A DNA stretch of 64,000 bases from Pseudoflavonifractor_A sp022772585 (GCF_052065415.1 NZ_JBQHUB010000011.1:15123-79122); one strand, 5' to 3'. Positions 16,279 to 23,259 are shown, counted from the first letter of the stretch. Notes: a model not told the origin generated them from the letters alone. Program-made: numbers and translations.

Positions 16279-16437
16279 GGAAAGTTGAAGCAAAGTCTTG
16301 CGGCGCAAGCGGTTTAAACTTTCCATGAACTTTCTCCGTGGAAAGTTCAAAAGAAGAAAATTCAACATTCTTAAATAAGACTTATTCCATGGAAAGTTCA
16401 GAAAGCCTTGCGGCGCAATGGATATACTCTACTTTCC
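16279..16437. repeat. Iteron-like cluster of GGAAAGTTCA sites in the element
   Basis: Direct copies occur at 16279-16288 (GGAAAGTTGA), 16340-16349 and 16391-16400, and inverted copies near 16317-16324, 16326-16334 and 16428-16437. A longer block ending CTTGCGGCGCAA is repeated after the first and third copies. The region is non-coding and upstream of the zinc-ribbon genes. It could be an origin or a regulator binding array. Confidence 0.6.
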
Positions 16438-16460
16438 AAAATAATAATAGTTGTAATGAA

Positions 16461-16727
16461 CTAAGTTGATATCTCAGTTTGTTCCGGTGGCGGGGTATGA
16501 TCAAATCTGAACTTCTCAGCGTCCCGGATGGCCTGTGCCATTTCCTCGCCCACGTTCAGCCGCTCCGCCCACTTACACTCGATATGTACGCCGGGCAGGC
16601 CGGTCAAGTCCGGCGTGGCTCCATAGCTTACGGCCTGTCCAGGCTCAACAGGGTATCCGTAGCCCTGAAGGATCCGTGAAAGCTCCAGATCACCGCCCCG
16701 GCCCTTTGCTTGTGATTTACGACCCAT
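16461..16727 (-). CDS. Holliday-junction-resolvase/PD-(D/E)xK-like nuclease, probably C-terminally truncated
   Basis: The 88-aa product begins MGRKSQAKGRGGDLELSRIL and contains the PD-(D/E)xK core TPDLTGLPGVHIECKWAERL, then MAQAIRDAEKFRF. Phage proteins of this type usually continue about 15-25 residues with another strand; here the end switches to a hydrophilic tail (TPPPEQTEIST). The frame can be extended upstream to 16820, but that part overlaps the preceding gene and is less protein-like. It may be inactive. It would act on element DNA recombination or processing. Confidence 0.6.
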   Translation of the reverse strand: MGRKSQAKGRGGDLELSRILQGYGYPVEPGQAVSYGATPDLTGLPGVHIECKWAERLNVGEEMAQAIRDAEKFRFDHTPPPEQTEIST

Positions 16728-16740
16728 ATTTATACCGTCC

Positions 16741-17103
16741 TTACTCATACCCGGCATCGGCTTCATGCATTCGCAACTCCCGGATTCTCCCGGAAAAGAA
16801 GTGGTTGATGTTGTAATCACAGTGTCGGTATTTTGTCTTAAAATGCAAGTTGATTAGATATTTATAAACACATGGGAAAATATCACCAAAAGGCAAGCTA
16901 TGATCAGCATGAAGCCACGGCATATCCTGCATAATCCGGGCAACCTGTGACACACGAATAGGCGGGTGAGGGTGACCCATATACTCCTCGTATTTCTGGA
17001 AATACAGGCGAAATACCATCAGGCAATCCTCCAGGCTGTACGGGTTTCCCTGTGTGTAAACGCTGGCCGCGATCTTTGAAAACCTGTCAAAATCAAAAAG
17101 CAA
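16741..17103 (-). CDS. Hypothetical protein (120 aa), TTG start
   Basis: The start is a TTG eight bases after AAAGGA. The 120-aa product begins LLFDFDRFSKIAASVY and is rich in aromatic and basic residues (RLYFQKYEEYMGHPHPPIRV, later HFKTKYRHCDYNINHFF). It resembles conserved hypothetical proteins of the early region of Firmicutes phages, perhaps DNA-binding, but no family can be named. It lies just upstream of the nuclease-like gene. Confidence 0.55.
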   Translation of the reverse strand: MLFDFDRFSKIAASVYTQGNPYSLEDCLMVFRLYFQKYEEYMGHPHPPIRVSQVARIMQDMPWLHADHSLPFGDIFPCVYKYLINLHFKTKYRHCDYNINHFFSGRIRELRMHEADAGYE

Positions 17104-17292
17104 AATATCTGTCCTTTCAAAATGGCGGAGGTGGTCGATGCGTCAGCATCCATTTTATAAGGGTGCGCGGGGCGCACCGCCCCCGCCCTTTTATATTTTG
17201 GACTTAGAGTTTTTGTTTATAGTTTATAGTTTAGGGTTTATTGTTTGTATTCGGTTGGTTTACCAATGGAATACGAATGGAAAGCAAATGTG

Positions 17293-17559
17293 TTATGTAT
17301 TTCCCCACCTCTTGTTTATGTTTGCTTTATTCCGATCAACAATCTTCTTATACTTCTCGTTGTTTCGGTCTATGTCAGCTTTCATAATGTCGAACACTTT
17401 CCCAGCCACGCCCTCAAGATCGGTCACCGTTCCATAGAGATAGTAATTGACGGTTGCCTTGATTGCTTTGGCGGCTTCCACGTCCGGCATAAGTGAAAAC
17501 ATTAGTGCCGCTTCCCTGTACGTCATGTAACCAGGTGCTTCTTTTTCTTTTTCGCTCAA
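17293..17559 (-). CDS. DUF6291-like phage protein
   Basis: The 88-aa protein begins MSEKEKEAPGYMTYREAALM and has the helical pattern AAKAIKATVNYYLYGTVTDL, then FDIMKADIDRNNEKYKKIVD, which matches DUF6291, found near replication genes of Firmicutes phages. It may be a shortened replisome-organiser-like protein. It overlaps the upstream gene by four bases. A short AT-rich non-coding stretch (about 17,200-17,260, with repeated GTTTATA) follows it. Confidence 0.65.
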   Translation of the reverse strand: MSEKEKEAPGYMTYREAALMFSLMPDVEAAKAIKATVNYYLYGTVTDLEGVAGKVFDIMKADIDRNNEKYKKIVDRNKANINKRWGNT

Positions 17560-17846
17560 ACTTCCACCTTCTCCCGCTTTCCAAGCTGGTGCAGAGAATA
17601 GGCCTTGTACAGCTCTTCCAGGTTGAGGGATACCGTCCGGTGCTCCGGCTTTCCGATCTCCAGCACGGAGCAGCCAGCGCGCTCACAGATACGATGGATG
17701 AGCTCCTTGCTGCTCTGGCCCACCAGCTGGGCGGCCTGAAGGTGCTCTTTGGTCAGGACAATGGTTTCTGCCCGCTCGGTGCCGGCGCTGTGGTCGTGGA
17801 TACGGACCGGGAACGCCCGGACCTGGATATCAAGAGTGGTTTTCAT
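17556..17846 (-). CDS. Small phage early protein (96 aa)
   Basis: The 96-aa product begins MKTTLDIQVRAFPVRIHDHS and has a helical middle (LTKEHLQAAQLVGQSSKEL). A mixed strand and helix layout suggests a folded protein, but I cannot assign it. It overlaps the genes before and after by four bases, so it is part of the same early operon as the HTH genes. Confidence 0.6.
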   Translation of the reverse strand: MKTTLDIQVRAFPVRIHDHSAGTERAETIVLTKEHLQAAQLVGQSSKELIHRICERAGCSVLEIGKPEHRTVSLNLEELYKAYSLHQLGKREKVEV

Positions 17847-18079
17847 TGCACTACCTCCCCGCAGAAAAGCTTGTCCATGTACTCTACCAGGTCATCCCGG
17901 CGAAAGTACCAGCTCTGCCCCTGCTTGGCGCCTTTCAGAACGCCGTCACGGGCCATCTTTGCCACTACCTCGGGATTCCGCCGGAGCAAGAGCCCGGCTT
18001 CTGCGCAGTCGCAAAGGACAGGAAGCTCATCCACGCTGTGGATCACACGGCGGGGCTTGTTGGGTCGCCTTTGCATCAT
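17843..18079 (-). CDS. Excisionase-like helix-turn-helix protein
   Basis: The 78-aa protein has the layout of MerR-like excisionase-type DNA-binding domains: DELPVLCDCAEAGLLLRRNP, then VVAKMARDGVLKGAKQGQSW followed by YFRRDDLVEYMDKL. This is the winged-helix form of element Xis proteins, though it could instead be a regulator. It follows the Cro-like gene by three bases. A role with the integrase at 19386 in excision is inferred. Confidence 0.7.
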   Translation of the reverse strand: MMQRRPNKPRRVIHSVDELPVLCDCAEAGLLLRRNPEVVAKMARDGVLKGAKQGQSWYFRRDDLVEYMDKLFCGEVVQ

Positions 18080-18082
18080 AAA

Positions 18083-18283
18083 TCAGTCAACTCCTTCCAG
18101 AATGTCGGCCGGATCACAGCCCAGGGCGCGGGCAATTTTCCCCATCGTACCGGGGCGCACACCCTTTCCGACAATAGCGTTGTTCAGTGTCGGACGGGGA
18201 AGCTGAGAGGCCTTTGCAAGATCTTCGGTGTTCATACATGCCCGGGCCATTGCCAGCTCCAGCTTTTGACGGTTTACTTTCAT
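18083..18283 (-). CDS. Cro/C1-type helix-turn-helix regulator
   Basis: The 66-aa protein is a single XRE-type domain: MKVNRQKLELAMARACMNTE, then LAKASQLPRPTLNNAIVGKG and IARALGCDPADILEG. It is the first gene of the minus-strand early operon and faces the cI-like gene at 18430 across an operator region with a 14-bp inverted repeat. It probably plays the Cro role in the switch. Confidence 0.8.
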   Translation of the reverse strand: MKVNRQKLELAMARACMNTEDLAKASQLPRPTLNNAIVGKGVRPGTMGKIARALGCDPADILEGVD

Positions 18284-18300
18284 ATTTTAACCTCCATTAA

Positions 18301-18378
18301 AGACCTGTTTGGGTCTATCAATACTGTATCACAACCCAAACAGGTCTGTCAATACCGAAAAAAGATTTATTTGGGTCT
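18301..18378. promoter_or_regulatory. Operator region of the element's genetic switch
   Basis: AGACCTGTTTGGGT (18301-18314) and its exact reverse complement (18334-18347) form a perfect inverted repeat with 19 bp between arms. A third half-site TTGGGTCT lies at 18371-18378. It sits between the divergent Cro-like and cI-like genes. Confidence 0.8.
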
Positions 18379-18429
18379 GTTCAAAAGCGGATCAATGTGA
18401 TATTCTATTTAGTGTTAGGAGGTGGATAA

Positions 18430-18963
18430 ATGAAAATTGGGGAAAAGATTCGGTTTATTCGCCTTGAAAAAGGTATGACCCAAAAACAGGTGGCCGAAAG
18501 GTGTGGAATGGCTGATTCTGCAATACGAAAATATGAATCCGGTACCCAAACACCAAAAATTGAAACTCTTCGGCGTATAGCAGAAGCTTTAGATGTTTCT
18601 ATTTATGAATTGTTAAGCAAAGAAGAAAAAGAAGTTTATGATGCTGGAATTAGTGATGGTCAAACAGCAATGGAGTGGGTGTACCACAAGCTTGATGGTT
18701 ATTCTTTTACGAAGGCAGAACACTTTTTAATTGGTGCATTTTCAAAACTAAATACAGATGGACAGTCTGTGGCCGTGGAGCGCGTTGAGGAGTTAACAGA
18801 GATACCAAAGTATACAAAACGGTTTGAGGCTTTGACACCGGAGGAAAAGCACCTTGCGGAAACAGGCCAGTGGAGCAAGATGATTGAGCTTCAATTCGGA
18901 GCGCATGATCCTCAGACTACTGTATCAGATCCCGATGACAGGCCAACAGAGGACAAAAAATAA
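18430..18963 (+). CDS. cI-like HTH repressor of the element
   Basis: The 177-aa protein starts after TAGGAGGTGG. Residues 1-60 are a classical XRE domain (IGEKIRFIRLEKGMTQKQVA, CGMADSAIRKYESGTQTPKI). The rest is an acidic, helical region without the LexA-type peptidase motif, so it may be the direct target of the ImmA-like protease at 15296. Its DNA is markedly more AT-rich than the genes around it, which suggests separate origin. It probably keeps the minus-strand early operon silent. Confidence 0.8.
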   Translation: MKIGEKIRFIRLEKGMTQKQVAERCGMADSAIRKYESGTQTPKIETLRRIAEALDVSIYELLSKEEKEVYDAGISDGQTAMEWVYHKLDGYSFTKAEHFLIGAFSKLNTDGQSVAVERVEELTEIPKYTKRFEALTPEEKHLAETGQWSKMIELQFGAHDPQTTVSDPDDRPTEDKK

Positions 18964-18987
18964 GCCCCAGGCCGAAGCCAAGGGCAG

Positions 18988-19016
18988 TTGACAATTTATC
19001 ATGTGACGGCTATAAT
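18988..19016 (+). promoter_or_regulatory. Consensus promoter for a plus-strand small RNA
   Basis: TTGACA is separated by exactly 17 bp from TATAAT. The predicted start near 19023 leads, without an evident protein gene, to the terminator at 19082-19115. Confidence 0.75.
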
Positions 19017-19019
19017 AAG

Positions 19020-19120
19020 CATAGAAAGGGCGCTGCGACAAGCGGTCGGCCCCGATCAGTTAAGAGTTTATAGCAAAGCTATGAAACCGTCACCGGCCAG
19101 GGTGGCGGTTTCTGCTTTTT
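19020..19120 (+). ncRNA. Predicted small RNA of about 95 nt, candidate antitoxin or antisense RNA
   Basis: A consensus promoter and an intrinsic terminator bracket this interval, and it lacks a convincing reading frame. Its 3' hairpin overlaps the 3' end of the 25-aa peptide gene at 19090-19167 on the other strand, so the two transcripts would be complementary. This is the geometry of convergent type I toxin-antitoxin pairs such as txpA/RatA. The function is inferred from layout. Confidence 0.5.
19082..19115 (+). terminator. Intrinsic terminator of the small RNA
   Basis: GAAACCGTCACC pairs with GGTGGCGGTTTC (one G:T pair), followed by TGCTTTTTACC on the plus strand. Confidence 0.75.
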
Positions 19121-19167
19121 ACCACGATCGTAACGGTGAACCGCCCGATATGTAAGGTAATCCGCAT
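19090..19167 (-). CDS. 25-aa basic, hydrophobic peptide; candidate type I toxin
   Basis: An ATG preceded by GGGGGTGGGGC encodes 25 aa beginning MRITLHIGRFTVTIVVK and ending in a basic RNRHPGR tail. The hydrophobic core flanked by basic residues is like small membrane-active toxins. The frame is open upstream to about 19320, but the region there contains a terminator hairpin, so the short form is preferred. The stop codon lies inside the hairpin of the opposing small RNA. Such peptides occur in Firmicutes mobile elements as far as I recall; no name is given. Confidence 0.5.
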   Translation of the reverse strand: MRITLHIGRFTVTIVVKSRNRHPGR

Positions 19168-19258
19168 GAGCCCCACCCCCTTTCGGGTGGCGTGGGCCAA
19201 CCGCCTGCCGTTGTGCAGCGCCACACACAGAATACCATATCGACCGACAGAAAGCAAT

Positions 19259-19297
19259 AAAAAACCTCTCCCGGCGCTACCAACACCGAGAGAGGCG
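19259..19297 (-). terminator. Minus-strand terminator in the leader of the 25-aa peptide
   Basis: On the minus strand CCTCTCTCGGTG folds back on GCGCCGGGAGAGG and is followed by TTTTTT. It lies between the promoter at 19344-19372 and the peptide gene, so it could end a short leader RNA or act as an attenuator. Confidence 0.65.
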
Positions 19298-19343
19298 ATG
19301 CACAAATACCAGACGATCAAATCATAGCACCAGTGCGCCCATT

Positions 19344-19372
19344 ATTGTACCACAAGCGCGCGCAAGGTGCAA
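19344..19372 (-). promoter_or_regulatory. Consensus promoter reading away from the integrase gene
   Basis: On the minus strand TTGCAC is separated by exactly 17 bp from TACAAT. Transcription would run through the leader terminator at 19259-19297 toward the 25-aa peptide gene. Confidence 0.65.
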
Positions 19373-19385
19373 GAAGGGAGTTTAT

Positions 19386-20558
19386 ATGGCCAAAGCAAAA
19401 AAGCGGGCAGACGGGCGTTATTGCGCTCAGATCTACCTTGGCCGGGACGAGAACGGAAAGCGGCAATATAAGAGCGTCTATGCCAGATCCCCCGCGGAGC
19501 TGAAGGAGAAGGAGACCGCCGTCCGCCTCCAGCTGGGCCGTGGCCTAGATGTACTTTCCCAGCGAGACAGCTTCAGCACCTGGGCGGATGACTGGCTCCG
19601 TCTGAAGGAGCGGGAGAATATCACCTGCCGCCAAATGGACAACTACCGCCGCGCCGTCAGGCTCTGGGAGGACGAGCTGCAAGGCTATGAGATCGGCCAG
19701 GTGAGGGCCGACGATATTGAGCGGGTACTTATTGCCCTTTCCGATCAGGGTCTTTCACAGCGCACGATCAGCCTGTACCGCTCTGCCATCCGCCAAATCA
19801 TGCGGCGGGCCGTTGGCCGGGTCATCCCTACAAATCCGGCGGAACAGGTGCAGCTGACAGCGGTAGGCCGCAAAGAGGAGCAGCGCCGCGCCCTGACGGA
19901 TGAGGAACAGCAATGGATCTGGGACACGCCACACCGGGCGCAGCCAGTAGCTGTCATCATGATGCTGTCCGGCCTTCGTCGCGGGGAGTTGGCCGCGCTG
20001 ACCTGGAATGACGTGGACCTGAAGGAGCGGACGATCACCGTCAACAAGGTAATAGAATACGATTCCAACGGCGTGCCAAGCCTGCGGCACATTACCAAAA
20101 CCGCCGCTGGTATGCGGACCGTGGATATCCCGCAGAGGCTTGCGGACTATATGGCACAGATGCCCAGGGACAACGTGCTTGTGATCCACAGCGCCCATGG
20201 CGGCGTCATGACAGAATCCGCCTGGGTCAAGCTGTGGCGGTCTTACATGCGGGAGCTGAATATCAAGTACGGGACCAGGACACACGCTGATCTTGAGCGC
20301 ATGAAGTCAGGAAAGCCCGGCCCGAAGGTCTTTGATATGACCATCCCGCCCATCACAATGCACTGGCTCCGGCACACCTTTTGTACGCTGCTCTATTTGG
20401 CCGGTGTCGATGTGGTCCAGGCCTGCGCCCAGATGGGACACGCCGACGTATCTACTACACTTCGGATTTATACACACCTGGATGCTATCCATAAACGAAA
20501 GTCCGTAGACAAGTTGGATTCCTATCTATCAGGACAATCAAAGGTGGAGAACGAATAG
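19386..20558 (+). CDS. int: Tyrosine recombinase (integrase) of the element
   Basis: The 390-aa protein has an N-terminal AP2-like arm-binding domain (DGRYCAQIYLGRDENGKRQY), a SAM-like core-binding domain (about 62-160) and the catalytic domain with the R-H-R-H-Y set: R198 in LSGLRRGE, H325 and R328 in HWLRHTF, H351 in MGHADVS, and Y361 in RIYTHL. All key residues are present. The length is normal for phage and ICE integrases. The gene is 62 bp from attR and reads toward it, the usual arrangement for tRNA-targeting elements. Confidence 0.95.
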   Translation: MAKAKKRADGRYCAQIYLGRDENGKRQYKSVYARSPAELKEKETAVRLQLGRGLDVLSQRDSFSTWADDWLRLKERENITCRQMDNYRRAVRLWEDELQGYEIGQVRADDIERVLIALSDQGLSQRTISLYRSAIRQIMRRAVGRVIPTNPAEQVQLTAVGRKEEQRRALTDEEQQWIWDTPHRAQPVAVIMMLSGLRRGELAALTWNDVDLKERTITVNKVIEYDSNGVPSLRHITKTAAGMRTVDIPQRLADYMAQMPRDNVLVIHSAHGGVMTESAWVKLWRSYMRELNIKYGTRTHADLERMKSGKPGPKVFDMTIPPITMHWLRHTFCTLLYLAGVDVVQACAQMGHADVSTTLRIYTHLDAIHKRKSVDKLDSYLSGQSKVENE

Positions 20559-20619
20559 GCGTGCAAGTCAGATGCAGGTCAAAAACTCCTGTATCCATTG
20601 GTATTACTTGTTTTTACTG

Positions 20620-20667
20620 TGCCTTTTAAGCAGTGGGTCCGGGGTTCGAATCCCCGACGGGTCACCA
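20620..20667 (+). repeat. attR core (48 bp)
   Basis: Exact copy of the tRNA-Lys 3' part at 12084-12131. The host-side tRNA terminator follows directly at 20669. Confidence 0.93.
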
Positions 20668-20668
20668 C

Positions 20669-20990
20669 GTCGGAGCAAGCTGCATATCGCTTGCTCCGAC
20701 TTTTTTACAAAAAGTCAGAGTGCGCTCATTCCGCTGCTCCTCCTCTCCAACCGCGATCCGCTTCGCTGGGTTCGCGGTTGGTTTTGGGTGCAGACCTGAA
20801 AGCCTCTACCTCGAAAGTGATCACGCTTTCCACGTCGTCGCGGACTGCATATCATTCGCGACGACTTTTTTATAAAAAATCGTCTCTCACTCGTTCCGTC
20901 GCTCCTCCTTTCCGAATCGAACCCGCTTCGCTGGGCTTCGATTCGGTTTTGGGTGCGGACCCGAAAGCCTGTACCTCGAAAGTAATTATG
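20669..20990 (+). repeat. Two tandem 165-bp structured units with covarying hairpins
   Basis: Each unit has a terminator-like hairpin with loop TGCATATC (stems 20669-20680/20689-20700 and 20834-20844/20855-20865, each followed by TTTTTT) and a second hairpin with loop core CCGCTTCGCTGGG (stems 20747-20756/20772-20781 and 20912-20920/20938-20946). The spacing between corresponding hairpins is exactly 165 bp. The loops and linkers (GGGTGC-GACC-GAAAGCCT) are kept while the stem sequences differ and remain paired. The first hairpin of unit one probably serves as the original tRNA-Lys terminator. Confidence 0.75.
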
Positions 20991-21003
20991 CTTTCCAGCT
21001 CAG

Positions 21004-21026
21004 AAAAAGCCCAGCGGGCTTTTTCC
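21004..21026. terminator. Short bidirectional terminator
   Basis: AAAAAGCCC and GGGCTTTTT flank a three-base loop. It lies about 75 bp beyond the GntR gene and may end the minus-strand operon that finishes at 21101. Apart from this and the hairpin units, no gene was seen between 20668 and 21100. Confidence 0.6.
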
Positions 21027-21100
21027 ATATTATCCCTGTATCATTTCCGGAATAAAGTACCCTTTTGCGGTTCTCTTATCCCGAAGCTCTGCCCTTTTGC

Positions 21101-21820
21101 TCACGGCCGCAGGACCATGGACAGGTCCATATGCTCCGGGTGAAAGAACACATCGCAGAAGGCCACCGGCCGGTCGGACAGGTCGTATACGATCTCCTGC
21201 CAGTTTTGTACCACGGTTCCGGCAGGCAGGCCCAGGGCCCAGTTGGCATCCTCATCGGCTTTGCACCGCAGATGGGCGGCATAGTAGGCAAAGTCCCGCC
21301 CGCAGTACCGGGCCATCCAGTCCGCCAGAGTCTCGTTCTGACGGGGCGGCTGAGGCTCTTCCGTCAAGACTTCCTCCGGGAAAGAGATCTTGCAGAAGAT
21401 CATATCCTTTTCCCCCAGGGAATAGCGCCAGAACAGCTCATACACCGTCCCGCACGGGCCGGGGAACACAGCGCGCATGGTCTCCCCCGCTGGGGCGTAG
21501 CCGCAGCGCAGGTTCCGGCACACCGGCTCTTCCCCCGCTGTACGAATGAGCTGCAGGAAATCGGCAGTCAGGTCGATGCGGTGGCGCAGGCCCATCACCG
21601 ACGGGTGGGCGAAATTCCCCTTCCCGTGCCGCCGGGTGATATACCCCTCCCGCACCAGGGATTGCATGGCCTCCCGCACGGTGGCCCGGCTCACCGACAG
21701 GCTGCGGGTCAATTCCTCCTCCGGCTCCATCCGGTTCTCCCCCGGCTTCATGGTCCGGATTTTGTTCAGCAGGACCTGATAGGTCTGGTTCCACAGCCGG
21801 GAACGTTTCTCATTTCCCAT
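21101..21820 (-). CDS. GntR-family regulator with UTRA domain
   Basis: The 239-aa protein has an N-terminal winged helix (EEELTRSLSVSRATVREAMQ and GYITRRHGKGNF) and a C-terminal UTRA-like ligand domain (from about 85, ending FCDVFFHPEHMDLSMVLR). It is the last gene of a six-gene operon, 12 bp after the flavoprotein gene. A palindrome TTGTACGTACAA at the head of the operon is a good candidate operator, so it probably controls the operon in response to the substrate of the dehydrogenase. Confidence 0.85.
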   Translation of the reverse strand: MGNEKRSRLWNQTYQVLLNKIRTMKPGENRMEPEEELTRSLSVSRATVREAMQSLVREGYITRRHGKGNFAHPSVMGLRHRIDLTADFLQLIRTAGEEPVCRNLRCGYAPAGETMRAVFPGPCGTVYELFWRYSLGEKDMIFCKISFPEEVLTEEPQPPRQNETLADWMARYCGRDFAYYAAHLRCKADEDANWALGLPAGTVVQNWQEIVYDLSDRPVAFCDVFFHPEHMDLSMVLRP

Positions 21821-21832
21821 GGTCGTCTCCTT

Positions 21833-22990
21833 TCAGGGAGCCAGAGGCTTTACCTTCTGCATAAAAGGACTCAGGTCCCAGGGGCAGGAATCCCCGCTCA
21901 CCAGCCCGGCCACGCACTCTCCCACCACCGCCGAGAGCACCGCCGCGCTCTTGAAGCCGGCGGCGATGATGAGCCCCGGGACGGGACTGCGGCCAAAAAC
22001 CGGCTTGTGGTCCTCGGTAAAGGGGGACGCCACCGCCCAGCTGCGCAGGACCTGGACGTGTTCCAGCGCTGGGAAGAAGTGGAGCAGCTGCTCCCGGACG
22101 CCCCGGCAGTGCTCCAGGGAGGTGCAGTCCTGCCGCTCCTCCGCCACCCAATTATGGGGCTTGGTGGTCTCGGCCACCAGCAGATTGCCGTAATGGCTCT
22201 GTCCCACGCACAGGGAGATGGCGGCGTGCTCCTGGCTGTGTGCCTCGGCAAAGAAGGCCGCCGAGGAATAGTAGGTGTGGATGAAGGGGGCGATGGCCTC
22301 GGTGACAAACGCCTCCGCCTTCACCGACAGGACGGGCACGTCCAGCCCCGCCGTGGCGCACAGCTTCCGGGTGCCGGAACCGGCGGCCACCACCACCTGC
22401 TCGGCCCGCAGGGTGGTCCCGTCCCGGAGCATCACGCCGGTGCAGCGCCCGCCCTCCAGCAGCAGGCTGTCCACCGCGGAAAACTCCCGTACCTCCAGGC
22501 CGTACTTTCTTCCCTGGCGCACCAGGGCGTAGAGGTAGTGGAAGGGGTAGATCCGCCCCTGCTCAAAATAGGTGGCCGCCACTGCCGTGCCCGGGGCCAG
22601 GTTGGGCTCCAGGTCATAGAGGGCCTGCCCCTCCAGCCAGCGGATGTCCAGCCCCGCGTCCTTTTTCTCCCGGTAGAGCTTTTCCAGCTCAGGCCGGTGG
22701 GCCTCCCGCTCGGCCACGATGATGGAGCCGTGGAGCTGAAAGCCGATGTCGCTGTCCAGCTCCCGCTCCATGGTCTTCATCCGCCCAAAGCCCGCCAGGG
22801 TCAGCTCATAACTCAGGCCCATGTCGGAGTCCTGCACCTGCACGTTGCCGAAGTTGGCCCCCGACGCCCCCCGGGAGACCTCCTTCTCCTCCAGCAGCAG
22901 GGTCGGCACCCCTGCCTTGGCCAGGAAATAGGCGCTGGCGCAGCCGAAATAGCCTCCGCCGATGACGATGGCTCCGTATTTATCTCTCAT
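21833..22990 (-). CDS. FAD-dependent amino/imino acid oxidoreductase (DAO family)
   Basis: The start is MRDKYGAIVIGGGYFGCASA, overlapping the preceding gene by 11 bp. The 385-aa protein has the dinucleotide motif GGGYFG and other DAO-family signatures (LLLEEKEVSRGASGANFG, later VFGRSPVPGLIIAAGFKSA). These enzymes include sarcosine, glycine, D-amino acid and hydroxyproline dehydrogenases. With the separate pyridine-nucleotide-type flavoprotein and iron-sulfur proteins encoded upstream it resembles the beta subunit of HcnABC/opine-oxidase/D-hydroxyproline dehydrogenase complexes. Substrate not known. Confidence 0.8.
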   Translation of the reverse strand: MRDKYGAIVIGGGYFGCASAYFLAKAGVPTLLLEEKEVSRGASGANFGNVQVQDSDMGLSYELTLAGFGRMKTMERELDSDIGFQLHGSIIVAEREAHRPELEKLYREKKDAGLDIRWLEGQALYDLEPNLAPGTAVAATYFEQGRIYPFHYLYALVRQGRKYGLEVREFSAVDSLLLEGGRCTGVMLRDGTTLRAEQVVVAAGSGTRKLCATAGLDVPVLSVKAEAFVTEAIAPFIHTYYSSAAFFAEAHSQEHAAISLCVGQSHYGNLLVAETTKPHNWVAEERQDCTSLEHCRGVREQLLHFFPALEHVQVLRSWAVASPFTEDHKPVFGRSPVPGLIIAAGFKSAAVLSAVVGECVAGLVSGDSCPWDLSPFMQKVKPLAP

Positions 22991-23258
22991 GCCCGTCTCC
23001 TCCCAGCGCGTCCACATCGCAGGGCACGATGGGAAAGCGCGGTTTGTCTGCCCGGATGGTCTCAGGGGTCTGGAAGCCCCGGCTCATCAGGATCTGCTGG
23101 ATCAGCCGGCCGCAGGTCCTGCCCTGGCAGGCCCCCATGCCCGCCCGGGTGGCCCGCTTGACGCTCTCCACCGTGTGGCAGCCCTGGTCGATGGCCCGGA
23201 GCACATCGGCCCGGGTGACCTCTTCACAGCGGCAGATCAGGATATCGCGGTCGTCCAT
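22980..23258 (-). CDS. BFD-like [2Fe-2S]-binding protein
   Basis: The start is MDDRDILICRCEEVTRADVL. The 92-aa protein has ICRCEEVT and GACQGRTCGRLI, four cysteines in the CxC...CxxxxC layout of bacterioferritin-associated-ferredoxin-like domains. In the hcnABC-type complexes this domain is often fused to the alpha flavoprotein; here it is separate. It overlaps the downstream flavoprotein gene. Confidence 0.8.
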   Translation of the reverse strand: MDDRDILICRCEEVTRADVLRAIDQGCHTVESVKRATRAGMGACQGRTCGRLIQQILMSRGFQTPETIRADKPRFPIVPCDVDALGGDGHER

Positions 23259-23259
23259 C

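Larger units (their letters stand above)
12084..20667. mobile_element. 8.6-kb integrative phage satellite or reduced prophage in tRNA-Lys
   Basis: The ends are two identical 48-bp direct repeats of the tRNA-Lys 3' part (12084-12131 and 20620-20667). A tyrosine recombinase gene lies next to the right end. In between are a cI-like repressor divergent from Cro- and excisionase-like HTH genes, small phage early genes, an ImmA/IrrE peptidase, and a scaffold, capsid and sigma-like gene set, nearly all on the minus strand. No portal, large terminase, protease, tail or lysis gene was seen. The size and content suit a phage satellite, but a prophage reduced by deletion is possible. Confidence 0.85.

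Noticed and set aside
19136..19327. Plus-strand frame of 63 codons next to the integrase
   Set aside because: It lies across the opposing leader terminator and promoter and has no ribosome site.
20598..21143. Plus-strand open frames downstream of attR
   Set aside because: They pass through the tRNA fragment and the structured repeat units; no ribosome site and repeated low-quality translation.
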